Source of the DNA: Paracoccaceae bacterium
Lineage (GTDB): Bacteria > Pseudomonadota > Alphaproteobacteria > Rhodobacterales > Rhodobacteraceae
Assembly (NCBI GenBank): GCA_016765235.1
Contig: JAESQH010000159.1
Coordinates: 1-6,858, forward strand
Length of the DNA stretch: 6,858 nt
Reading direction: 5' to 3'
Shown here piece by piece: positions 1-5,699 of the stretch. A program made the position numbers and the translations under genes. The stretch's first letter is position 1, and each line of letters starts with the position of its first letter. Below the pieces are notes generated by a model, which did not search any database, had not been told where the DNA came from, and was given only the letters and a program-made list of their open reading frames with translations.

Positions 1-24
1 GTTGATAGTAGATAGTCTGAATAA

Positions 25-33
25 TGTGGATTA
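25..33 (-). promoter_or_regulatory. DnaA box, one mismatch
   Basis: The plus strand reads TGTGGATTA, so the minus strand is TAATCCACA, differing from TTATCCACA only at the second base. It is the same variant as the box at 257-265 but in the opposite orientation, so these two boxes bracket the cluster. Confidence 0.55.
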
Positions 34-59
34 ACGTGTTTAGATAGTTTTGCACAGAG

Positions 60-68
60 TTATCCATA
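60..68 (+). promoter_or_regulatory. DnaA box, one mismatch
   Basis: TTATCCATA differs from the consensus TTATCCACA only at position 8. Confidence 0.5.
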
Positions 69-125
69 GCGACATCTGCGCCTACCTAACGTATTTTGTG
101 GGGTAATGCGTGAAAGCGGGTGGTT

Positions 126-134
126 TTATCCACA
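126..134 (+). promoter_or_regulatory. DnaA box, exact consensus
   Basis: TTATCCACA matches the consensus DnaA box exactly and lies just left of the most AT-rich part of the region (140-187). It is the best candidate for the anchoring high-affinity site. Confidence 0.75.
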
Positions 135-148
135 AGGCAGCAAAAATC

Positions 149-157
149 TTTTCCACA
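149..157 (+). promoter_or_regulatory. DnaA box, one mismatch
   Basis: TTTTCCACA differs from the consensus at position 3. It is in the same orientation as the exact box, starts 23 bases downstream of that box's start (about two helical turns), and lies inside the AT-rich stretch. Confidence 0.5.
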
Positions 158-167
158 AGTATAAAAA

Positions 168-176
168 TGTGAATAG
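168..176 (-). promoter_or_regulatory. Weak DnaA-box-like site
   Basis: The minus strand reads CTATTCACA, with two mismatches to TTATCCACA. It is supported only by its place in the cluster. Confidence 0.25.
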
Positions 177-217
177 AAACTAAAAGGGTGTGTAAAACTT
201 CCATGGTAAAATTCCGC

Positions 218-226
218 TGTGGACTA
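218..226 (-). promoter_or_regulatory. Weak DnaA-box-like site
   Basis: The minus strand reads TAGTCCACA, with two mismatches (positions 2 and 3) but an intact TCCACA core. It is supported mainly by clustering. Confidence 0.3.
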
Positions 227-256
227 CATGGACTTCTCCCTAAGTTACCCCCTAAA

Positions 257-265
257 TAATCCACA
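257..265 (+). promoter_or_regulatory. DnaA box, one mismatch, next to the first gene's ribosome binding site
   Basis: TAATCCACA differs from the consensus at position 2. It ends 10 bases before the GGAG Shine-Dalgarno sequence (276-279) of the following gene, so DnaA bound here could also affect expression of that gene. The regulatory effect is inference. Confidence 0.5.
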
Positions 266-286
266 GGCAGATTTCGGAGCGCAATA

Positions 287-1102
287 TTGTCGAAGACTTA
301 CCAAATAGTACTACTCTCGGATGCGACGGGCGAAACCGTCACCGCCGCTGCCGACGCGGTTGCCAGTCAGTTTGTCGAGATGCCGGTCGAAATCACCATG
401 TATCCCTTCGTTAGAAGCGCCGCGCGCGCGAATTCTCTAATCGAGGGCCTCGGAAACGTTGATCTTGTTATTTACACGATCGTCAGCACGGGAATCACTA
501 ATTTGATTGAGGCAGCAAGCACTAAGCACGGCTTCAAAGCACTCTCGTTACTGGGGCCGGTTATGCAAGCGTTCGAGGATCTCGATGGGCTGCAACCCAC
601 AGGCCAACCCGGGAAACAGTACAAGGTTGATAGGGATTATCTAGAACGGGTGTCTGCGATTGATTACGCGATTTCACATGACGATGGTTTAAGCGCGGAA
701 TATTTGCGCCAAGCCGACGTAATTCTCGTCGGGGTTAGCCGTACTTCCAAAACGCCGACCTGTATTTATCTGGCTTATCAAGGCATTAGGGCCGCGAATG
801 TGCCTCTAGTGCCGGATCAAGACGTTCCCGAAAGCTTTACCGAGGCGCTGGCCGCAGGGGTTCCCGCAATCGGTTTGATCGCCAGTCCGACGCGCTTGTC
901 GCAAGTACGTCAGCATCGCCTGAAGGCTTTGGGAAACCCAGAGCTGATCGCCTATGCTGAGACGAAAGATATCCAAAACGAGTTAACTGCAGCACGGTTG
1001 TTTTTCGAGAAACACGGGTTACCAGTCATAGATGTGACCCGCCGGTCAATTGAGGAAACAGCGGCAGCAATACGCGGAATTCTAGTGGAGAAAAAGACAT
1101 GA
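287..1102 (+). CDS. Pyruvate, phosphate dikinase regulatory protein (PDRP, DUF299/UPF0085 family)
   Basis: This is a bifunctional serine/threonine kinase and Pi-dependent pyrophosphorylase. The family inactivates pyruvate-phosphate dikinase by ADP-dependent phosphorylation and reactivates it by phosphorolysis, so it switches a gluconeogenic step in the cytoplasm. The 271-residue protein has the usual family length. It shows the N-terminal LLSDATGETV segment (residues 9-18), HDDG at 131-134, and the P-loop-like GVSRTSKTP at 149-157 with Lys155. The closely related PEP-synthase regulators look similar, but in alphaproteobacteria the partner is usually PPDK; the partner gene is not in the window. 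The start is TTG at 287, with GGAG at 276-279 seven bases upstream; family proteins begin at this point in the fold. It opens a five-gene plus-strand run and overlaps maf by 4 bases (ATGA). A DnaA box lies just upstream of its ribosome binding site. It is the homologue of RP001, the gene beside the origin in Rickettsia and Caulobacter. Confidence 0.93.
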   Translation: MSKTYQIVLLSDATGETVTAAADAVASQFVEMPVEITMYPFVRSAARANSLIEGLGNVDLVIYTIVSTGITNLIEAASTKHGFKALSLLGPVMQAFEDLDGLQPTGQPGKQYKVDRDYLERVSAIDYAISHDDGLSAEYLRQADVILVGVSRTSKTPTCIYLAYQGIRAANVPLVPDQDVPESFTEALAAGVPAIGLIASPTRLSQVRQHRLKALGNPELIAYAETKDIQNELTAARLFFEKHGLPVIDVTRRSIEETAAAIRGILVEKKT

Positions 1103-1695
1103 AACGGCTCATTCTGGCCTCCGGCTCCAAAATCCGCGCGGAAATGTTGCGAAACGCTGGTGTCCCACTAGAAACCGCCGTTGCGCGGGTTGACGAGGAT
1201 GCGATAAAATCGGCCTTGCTGTCCGAAGGCGCACCTGCGCGGGACATAGCGGACGCCCTTGCCGAAATGAAAGCGCGGCGGGTGGCGGCGAAAAACCCTG
1301 ATGCGTTGGTGCTTGGTGCCGATCAGGTTCTGGTGTGTGAAGGCAAGATGTTTGATAAACCGGACTCGATTGACGCTGCGCGGACACAACTGAGTACGTT
1401 GCGCGGGAAAACGCACGAGCTTCTTTCGGCCGCAGTAATTTTCGAAGACGGTGCGTCTGTTTGGCGTCATATCGGCCGCGCACAGTTGATGATGCGGCCA
1501 TTTAGCGACGAATTTCTGGAAAATTACCTGCAAACACACGCAGAAGATTTGTTTACGACTGTAGGAGCGTATAAGCTGGAAACAACAGGCGCGCAGTTGT
1601 TTACGCGGGTTCAAGGCGACTACTTTTCAGTATTAGGCTTACCACTGCTAGAAATACTGGGGTTTTTACGGACAAGAGGGATTTGTCAGGAATGA
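1099..1695 (+). CDS. maf: Maf family nucleotide pyrophosphatase (YceF-like)
   Basis: This is a cytoplasmic house-cleaning enzyme that hydrolyses non-canonical or modified nucleoside triphosphates to the monophosphate and pyrophosphate. The 198-residue protein has the Maf signatures in order: LASGSKIRAEML at residues 6-17 (the S-x-x-R phosphate-binding motif), GADQV at 73-77 with the probable catalytic base Asp75, KP at 87-88, and GAYKLETTG at 156-164 followed by GLPL at 180-183. The GADQV motif resembles the GSDQV of E. coli YceF (7-methyl-GTP pyrophosphatase) more than the ADT-type motif of YhdE (dTTP/UTP), so a YceF-like substrate is my inference, not certain. The ATG overlaps the TGA of the upstream gene (ATGA, 1099-1102), and GGAG at 1087-1090 supplies a ribosome binding site. 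It overlaps aroE in the same way, which implies translational coupling. Confidence 0.93.
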   Translation: MKRLILASGSKIRAEMLRNAGVPLETAVARVDEDAIKSALLSEGAPARDIADALAEMKARRVAAKNPDALVLGADQVLVCEGKMFDKPDSIDAARTQLSTLRGKTHELLSAAVIFEDGASVWRHIGRAQLMMRPFSDEFLENYLQTHAEDLFTTVGAYKLETTGAQLFTRVQGDYFSVLGLPLLEILGFLRTRGICQE

Positions 1696-2528
1696 GTAAC
1701 GAAGTACCGCCCTTGGCCGGCGTTGTAGGTTGGCCCATAGACCACAGCAAATCTCCGGCACTGCATGGGCATTGGCTTAAACGCTACGGATTGGCTGGCG
1801 AGTATCGGCGAATTGCGCTATCGCACGATGAATTCGAAGCTGGTCTGCGGAATCTTTCAAAAAAGGGTTTCAAAGGTGTGAACATTACCATTCCTCACAA
1901 AGAAACCGTTTTGAAACTGGTTGATAGCATCACTGATAGGGCGGCGTTGATCGGGGCGGCAAACACAATCCACTTTCACGCCGATGGAACAATCGGCGCG
2001 GACAACACTGACGGATACGGTTTTATCCAGAACCTTTACCAAAACGCACTGCTTTGGGATCCTAAATCCGGCCCCGCTCTGGTTCTTGGGGCGGGCGGTG
2101 CCGCGCGGGCAATTGTGTGGGCGTTATTGAACGAAGGCGCACCGATTGTGCGGTTGGTAAACCGGACTCGTATTCGCGCCGAAAACCTAGCCAACCATTT
2201 TGGTGCGAAAGTTGAAGTTGTCGAATGGAGCGAAATCAGCGAAGCGATGGATGGCGCCGCTACGATCGTTAACACAACGTCACTGGGGATGGAGGGGAAA
2301 CCGGAGTTGCGCCTCCATTTTGATGCCGCCATGCCCGAAGCACTTGTAACCGACATTGTATACACACCGTTAATCACACCTTTTCTAGAAAAGGCACGGG
2401 CACGTGGACTGGATACGGTCGATGGGCTTGGAATGCTTTTGCACCAAGCGGTTCCCGGATTTGAAAGCTGGTTTGGCAAAAAACCCGAAGTTGACGATGA
2501 ACTTCGACAAGCGGTTCTGAACGCGTGA
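1692..2528 (+). CDS. aroE: Shikimate dehydrogenase (NADP+)
   Basis: It reduces 3-dehydroshikimate to shikimate with NADPH, the fourth step of the shikimate (chorismate) pathway, in the cytoplasm. From the ATG at 1692 the protein has 278 residues, normal for AroE. Substrate-binding elements are HSKSP at 18-22, NITIPHK at 64-70 with catalytic Lys70, Asn91 in AANT, and NTDG at 105-108 with catalytic Asp106. The nucleotide-binding fold has GAGGAAR at 133-139 and NRT at 157-159 (an NADP-type phosphate-binding NRT), followed by NTTSLGM at 194-200 and GLGMLLHQ at 245-252. An in-frame TTG at 1683 would add three residues. I prefer the ATG because it makes the same ATGA overlap with the maf stop seen at the previous junction, and the purine-rich AGAGGG at 1675-1680 is too close to the TTG. 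It overlaps coaE by 4 bases. Confidence 0.96.
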   Translation: MSNEVPPLAGVVGWPIDHSKSPALHGHWLKRYGLAGEYRRIALSHDEFEAGLRNLSKKGFKGVNITIPHKETVLKLVDSITDRAALIGAANTIHFHADGTIGADNTDGYGFIQNLYQNALLWDPKSGPALVLGAGGAARAIVWALLNEGAPIVRLVNRTRIRAENLANHFGAKVEVVEWSEISEAMDGAATIVNTTSLGMEGKPELRLHFDAAMPEALVTDIVYTPLITPFLEKARARGLDTVDGLGMLLHQAVPGFESWFGKKPEVDDELRQAVLNA

Positions 2529-3121
2529 GCGCAAAGGCTTATATTCTGGGGCTGACCGGTTCCATCGGGATGGGAAAATCCACAACGGCCGGGTTTTTTC
2601 GCGAGGCGGGTGTTCCTGTTTGGGATGCAGATGCCTCGGTTCACGAGCTTTATGACACCGGAGGGGCAGGGGTTCGAGCGATCGAGGCTCTCTCCCCTGC
2701 TGCCATAAAGGATGGCGCGGTTGACCGCACTGCGTTGCGTCAGGCGATTGTGGGCGACAGTGGATTGCTGAAACGTATCGAAGAAGTAATGCATCCGATG
2801 GTATTAGAAGACAGGCAGAATTTTCTAGATTTGAACGCTGATAAGCCACTGATAGTTTGCGATATTCCGCTATTGTTCGAAACCGGTGCGCAGGCGTGGC
2901 TGGACGGCGTTTTGGTCGTTACAGCAGATAATGCGGTGCAAAACCAAAGGGTCATGGATCGCGACGGAATGACTCGCGAGGTTTTTGAAACCATTCTGGC
3001 CAAGCAAACGCCTGACGCCGAAAAACGCAGGCGTGCGGATTATCTGATTGATACCGGATTAGGGCTGGACCACGCGCAGGCAGAGGTTTTATCACTGATT
3101 GAACGGCTGAAGGGAAAGTAG
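2525..3121 (+). CDS. coaE: Dephospho-CoA kinase
   Basis: It phosphorylates the 3'-hydroxyl of dephospho-CoA with ATP, the last step of coenzyme A synthesis, in the cytoplasm. The 198-residue protein shows the P-loop GSIGMGKS at residues 12-19, DAD at 34-36 (the general-base region), HP at 90-91, DIPLLFET at 113-120 in the substrate-binding lid region, and the C-terminal Q161, R169 and ADY (171-173) segment typical of the family. The start is GTG at 2525, overlapping the aroE TGA as GTGA. No strong Shine-Dalgarno sequence precedes it, so translation probably depends on coupling to aroE. The next methionine (residue 16) falls inside the P-loop, which rules out a later start. Its TAG stop is immediately followed by the dnaQ ATG with no spacer. 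Confidence 0.95.
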   Translation: MSAKAYILGLTGSIGMGKSTTAGFFREAGVPVWDADASVHELYDTGGAGVRAIEALSPAAIKDGAVDRTALRQAIVGDSGLLKRIEEVMHPMVLEDRQNFLDLNADKPLIVCDIPLLFETGAQAWLDGVLVVTADNAVQNQRVMDRDGMTREVFETILAKQTPDAEKRRRADYLIDTGLGLDHAQAEVLSLIERLKGK

Positions 3122-3814
3122 ATGCGCGAAATTGTGTTAGATACAGAGACAACCGGCCTTGATCCGAATTCCGGTGACCGTATCGTCGAAATCGGCGCAG
3201 TGGAGCTGTACAACCACATGCCCACTGGCAAAACGTATCACCAGTACATTAACCCGCAGCGCGACATGCCCGACGGCGCGTTTGCCGTTCACGGGTTAAG
3301 TGCCGAGTTTCTGTCTGGCAAGCCGCTGTTCAAAGATATCGCACAAGCGTTCCTCGATTTTGTCGGCGATTCCAAGATGGTTATCCACAATGCCGCGTTT
3401 GATATGAAATTTATCAACGCTGAACTGAAATGGGTCGAAAGGCCCGAGCTTCCTTGGGTGCAGGCGTTAGACACTCTTGCAATCGCACGAAAAAAATTCC
3501 CCGGTGCGCAGAACTCGCTGGATGCGTTGTGCCGTCGGTTCAGTATTACGACTGAACGGGAACTCCACGGCGCGCTGCTCGATTCCGAGATCCTCGCCGA
3601 AGTTTATCTGGAGCTGATCGGGGGCCGCCAGCCGGATTTCGCGCTGTCGATCGTTTCGGATAATCACGCGACGGATGGCGGGTCCGGTGCAAGTTGGTCG
3701 CCACCACCAAGACCAAGCCCGTTACCTGCACGTATTACCGAAGCGGAATCCGAAGCGCATAAGGAATTCGTTGAAAAACTGGGCAAGGCTGCCGTTTGGA
3801 CGCAGTACAAATAA
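3122..3814 (+). CDS. dnaQ: DNA polymerase III epsilon subunit, 3'-5' proofreading exonuclease
   Basis: This is the proofreading exonuclease of the replicative DNA polymerase III core. The 230-residue protein carries a complete DEDDh active site: Exo I with Asp7 and Glu9 (LDTETTG), Exo II with Asp94 (HNAAFD, 89-94), and Exo III with His149 and Asp154 (HGALLDSEILA). After the exonuclease domain, GGRQPDFAL (167-175) sits where E. coli epsilon has its beta-clamp-binding QTSMAF; a clamp-binding role here is inference. A Gly/Ser/Pro-rich linker (about 186-204) then leads to a short C-terminal segment that would contact the alpha subunit. AGGG at 3111-3114 lies seven bases upstream of the ATG, and the ATG abuts the coaE stop. 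The gene ends the operon, and a hairpin follows directly. The coaE-dnaQ pairing near the origin is common in alphaproteobacteria. Confidence 0.95.
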   Translation: MREIVLDTETTGLDPNSGDRIVEIGAVELYNHMPTGKTYHQYINPQRDMPDGAFAVHGLSAEFLSGKPLFKDIAQAFLDFVGDSKMVIHNAAFDMKFINAELKWVERPELPWVQALDTLAIARKKFPGAQNSLDALCRRFSITTERELHGALLDSEILAEVYLELIGGRQPDFALSIVSDNHATDGGSGASWSPPPRPSPLPARITEAESEAHKEFVEKLGKAAVWTQYK

Positions 3815-3841
3815 AAAAGGCGACCGAATGGCCGCCCTTTT
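3815..3841. terminator. Bidirectional rho-independent terminator between convergent dnaQ and secB
   Basis: The hairpin begins at the base after the dnaQ stop. AAAA (3815-3818) pairs with TTTT (3838-3841), GGCG (3819-3822) with CGCC (3833-3836), and CC (3824-3825) with GG (3830-3831) around a GAAT loop. There is one A/C mismatch and one bulged C. The flanking A and T tracts give a U-tract in both transcription directions, which suits its position between convergent genes: 0 bases after dnaQ and 16 bases beyond the secB stop. Confidence 0.75.
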
Positions 3842-3857
3842 CGAAAACACTAATAAA

Positions 3858-4355
3858 TCAGGAAATCGGCGCGTCTTTGGCCTCGACTTGTGCCTGCGCC
3901 ATTTTCTCCATTTGGTTGCGGTAAAGCGCCAGGAAGTCGATGTTATCCAGGTTTAGCGGCGGATAGCCACCGTCACGCGTAATATCGCCAACAACACGAC
4001 GCAGATACGGAAAAATCATCCGTGGGCACTCGATCATCAAAAATGCATGTATCTGTTCGTTGGCAACGTTCTCGATTTTGAAACGGCCAGCGTAATCCAA
4101 CTCAAGAATGAAGATTTTGTCTTCACCGATTGTGGCGTTAACCTTTAGTTTGTTGATCACTTCATATTGGTTTTCGCCCAACTTCCGCGCATCCAGTGCA
4201 ACCTGAACCTCGAATTTGGTTTGGCCTTCCGGCATCCGGTCCTTTTGAAGCGCTACGTTTTCGAACGAAAGATCACGGATATATTGGTTAAGGACTTGTA
4301 AGCGAGGCTGCTGTGGAGGTGTACCCTCAACCGCGCCATTATTTTCTTCTGCCAT
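3858..4355 (-). CDS. secB: Protein-export chaperone SecB
   Basis: SecB is a cytoplasmic tetrameric chaperone that keeps secretory precursors unfolded and delivers them to SecA at the Sec translocon. The 165-residue protein matches the family in length and signatures: QYIRDLSFEN at residues 24-33, YAGRFKIENV at 88-97, ECPRMIFPYLRR at 109-120, and TRDGGYPPLNLDNIDF at 126-141. At residue 137 an Asn replaces the Pro I would expect in the usual LDPIDF, and FENV replaces the more usual FENP; both look like ordinary variation. The acidic or Gln-rich N-terminal and Ala-rich C-terminal tails fit alphaproteobacterial SecB. The start is ATG (4355-4353), with AGGA (plus-strand TCCT, 4366-4369) about ten bases upstream. 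It follows fxsA in the same direction after 76 bases, so it may share fxsA transcription or use its own promoter in that gap. Confidence 0.96.
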   Translation of the reverse strand: MAEENNGAVEGTPPQQPRLQVLNQYIRDLSFENVALQKDRMPEGQTKFEVQVALDARKLGENQYEVINKLKVNATIGEDKIFILELDYAGRFKIENVANEQIHAFLMIECPRMIFPYLRRVVGDITRDGGYPPLNLDNIDFLALYRNQMEKMAQAQVEAKDAPIS

Positions 4356-4431
4356 TTGGACGAATTCCTGTTGTGATTTTAATTACTGGAAGTCGGAGTA
4401 TCACTTCTGTGCGGGAGGAACAATCGCTCGT
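4356..4431 (-). promoter_or_regulatory. fxsA-secB intergenic gap with the secB ribosome binding site
   Basis: These 76 bases separate the fxsA stop from the secB start. On the minus strand they contain AGGA about ten bases before the secB ATG and an AT-rich TAATTAAAAT stretch. A GAAGT/ACTTC inverted repeat (plus-strand 4390-4408, five-base stem) is too weak to call a terminator. Whether a separate secB promoter lies here cannot be decided by eye. Confidence 0.3.
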
Positions 4432-4923
4432 TCACTCTTCAGGGCGGGTCCAGCCGGAATTTCCGGGTTCGCCGTTCACATTGTCTTCAACTACCTCGAA
4501 ATCACCATCAAGAACGGTGTCAGATGCATACTTTGTCTGGGTTTTAAAACCAGTCGTGGCATACCCCGTTGCACGCGCCTTAAGTTGTGCGGCGACAGTT
4601 CGGATAAGCGATTTGCGCAATGGTGGTACCAACAACAACATTCCAAGCGTATCGGTGAAAAACCCGGGCGTTAGCAGCAATAATCCCGCGATTAGAATGA
4701 ACGCGCCGTTTGCAATCGAATCCGCCGGATTGCCACCGCTCTCGATGCTGGTTTGCAGCTTTTTCAGCGCCGCCATGCCTTGTGCCCGCATCAAGGCTGT
4801 GCCGACTAAGGCGGTCAAAACGACGATCGACAGCGTTGCCCACAGCCCGAGGAATCCTCCGACTTGAATGAATAGTCCGATTTCGATGATCGGAACCGCT
4901 ACGAATAGAAAAAATAGCCACAT
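4432..4923 (-). CDS. fxsA: FxsA family membrane protein
   Basis: This is a small inner-membrane protein of the FxsA family. In E. coli its overproduction relieves F-plasmid exclusion of phage T7; its normal job is unknown. The 163 residues show a first hydrophobic helix (about 2-20, with PIIEIGLF at 11-18), a second (about 23-45), a polar loop with an ESGGNPADS stretch (61-69), and a third hydrophobic segment (about 73-99) containing the family hallmark LTPGFFTDTLG at 84-94, followed by PPLRK at 100-104. The C-terminal ~60 residues are hydrophilic and acidic, presumably cytoplasmic. The ATG at 4923-4921 has GGA (plus-strand 4932-4934) eight bases upstream. It lies upstream of secB on the same strand and divergent from the Tim44-like gene, an arrangement I recall as common in Rhodobacterales. 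Confidence 0.93.
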   Translation of the reverse strand: MWLFFLFVAVPIIEIGLFIQVGGFLGLWATLSIVVLTALVGTALMRAQGMAALKKLQTSIESGGNPADSIANGAFILIAGLLLLTPGFFTDTLGMLLLVPPLRKSLIRTVAAQLKARATGYATTGFKTQTKYASDTVLDGDFEVVEDNVNGEPGNSGWTRPEE

Positions 4924-5039
4924 ATGCCTTTTCCAAAGTTTACTTCGGCCAATGGACTTGACCTGTTACAATGCTTACATAGGTAGCGAATAGGCCGAAC
5001 GCCAATGTTTTGCCAGAAATTTTTCGAGAGGTCGATCCG
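4924..5039. promoter_or_regulatory. Divergent intergenic region with promoters for fxsA and timA
   Basis: The two flanking genes start outward from this 116-base gap, so both promoters should lie here. Plus-strand candidates are a TTGACC at 4958-4963 without a convincing partner and a TACAAT at 4967-4972 (five of six to a -10) with a poor -35. A minus-strand candidate is TTGGCG (plus-strand 5000-5005) and TATGTA (4976-4981) with an 18-base spacer. None is strong. GAGG at 5028-5031 is the timA ribosome binding site. Confidence 0.4.
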
Positions 5040-5690
5040 ATGGGTTCGCAATTGGTCCAAATTATTGTTCTTGCCGGAGTGGCGCTATTTCTGGTGCTTC
5101 GTCTTCGCAGCGTCCTTGGGACGCGCGAAGGGTACGAGGATACAACGGCCCCCGTAAGCACGACAAAACGCAAGTTTGAAGTGATCGATGGTGGCGGCGA
5201 AGACTTTGATATTTCTAACTATATTGACCTGAACAGCGAATCCGGTAAAGCACTTGCGGCGATGAAACGAATAGAATCCGGTTTCTCGGTCGAGGTGTTT
5301 TCCGGCGGTGCGCGCCAAGCCTATGAAATGATCCTGATGGCATTTGAAAACGGCGATCTTCCGTTTCTTGAGCAATATCTCGCGCCGGACGTGTACGAAT
5401 CCTTTTCCTCGGCAATTACAGCGCGGGTTGATAGCGGCCTGACCGTTGATGCAAATTTCATCGGTGTAAGCAGCGTGAAGCTGGCAGGTGCGAAGTTTGA
5501 CGAGGAAAACAGCGAAGCCGAAATCACCATGAAGTTCACTGGCGAGCTGACATCCGTTGTTCGCAACGCCGAAGGTGAAGTTGTCGAGGGTGATCACAAA
5601 CACATCAAGAAGCAGTCCGACACATGGACATTTGCGCGCCTTATGGGTGGCGACAATCCGAACTGGCTTCTGGTCGGGACCGGGGCATAA
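5040..5690 (+). CDS. timA: Tim44/TimA family membrane-anchored protein
   Basis: This is a bacterial relative of the mitochondrial import-motor scaffold Tim44. In Caulobacter the homologue TimA is an inner-membrane-associated protein of unclear role. The preferred ATG at 5040 gives 216 residues. The protein has one N-terminal hydrophobic helix (about residues 4-20), a basic stop-transfer RLRSVLGTREGYE segment (21-33), a flexible acidic linker (34-66), and the Tim44-like domain (about 70-216) with AYEMILMAF at 94-102, LPFLEQYL at 107-114 and a C-terminal WTFAR...NWLLVGTGA. An in-frame TTG at 5010 would add ten residues, but GAGG at 5028-5031 lies eight bases before the ATG and the shorter form places the membrane helix at the very N-terminus, as in family members. 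It is divergent from fxsA and followed nine bases later by the Smr gene, so the two are probably co-transcribed. Confidence 0.88.
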   Translation: MGSQLVQIIVLAGVALFLVLRLRSVLGTREGYEDTTAPVSTTKRKFEVIDGGGEDFDISNYIDLNSESGKALAAMKRIESGFSVEVFSGGARQAYEMILMAFENGDLPFLEQYLAPDVYESFSSAITARVDSGLTVDANFIGVSSVKLAGAKFDEENSEAEITMKFTGELTSVVRNAEGEVVEGDHKHIKKQSDTWTFARLMGGDNPNWLLVGTGA

Positions 5691-5699
5691 ACCTTTGTC

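Larger units (their letters stand above)
1..286. other. oriC: Probable chromosomal replication origin (oriC) or its right-hand part
   Basis: This gene-free stretch holds a cluster of DnaA-box-like 9-mers: one exact TTATCCACA (126-134), four with a single mismatch (25-33, 60-68, 149-157, 257-265) and three with two mismatches (168-176, 189-197, 218-226), on both strands. Positions 140-187 are about 73% A+T by my count and could be the unwinding element. The next gene encodes the RP001/UPF0085 (PDRP) protein, which flanks the experimentally known Caulobacter origin and the predicted Rickettsia origin, with hemE on the other side. hemE is not in the window, so the left boundary is unknown. No full CtrA site (TTAA-N7-TTAA) and no GANTC methylation site lies here, unlike the Caulobacter origin. 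Origin function is inferred from box density and context, not shown. Confidence 0.75.

Noticed and set aside
31..45. Possible CtrA site starting at TTAA (31-34)
   Set aside because: Seven bases later the sequence is AGAT, not TTAA, so only a half site is present.
82..264. 60-codon minus-strand frame across the origin region
   Set aside because: It overlaps the DnaA-box cluster, has no family-like motif, and its composition reflects the box sequence. It is probably a chance frame.
2036..2794. Long minus-strand open frame (252 codons) opposite aroE and coaE
   Set aside because: It is antisense to two intact, motif-complete genes and its translation is Arg/Ser/Pro-rich without recognisable domains. 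It is a shadow of the codon use of the real genes.
3675..3956. Plus-strand frame running from the end of dnaQ through the terminator into secB antisense
   Set aside because: It crosses a strong hairpin and overlaps two real genes, with no coherent protein features.
4390..4408. GAAGT/ACTTC inverted repeat between fxsA and secB
   Set aside because: The stem is only five bases with a nine-base loop and no T-tract, so it is not credible as a terminator or operator.
4313..4867. Plus-strand open frame (184 codons) opposite fxsA
   Set aside because: The minus strand encodes a clear FxsA protein with the LTPGFFTDTLG motif. The plus-strand frame is low-complexity Ser/Val-rich sequence.
4948..5007. 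Repeated GCCAATG (4948-4954 and 5001-5007) in the divergent intergenic region
   Set aside because: A seven-base direct repeat 53 bases apart is easily chance and matches no known operator I recognise.
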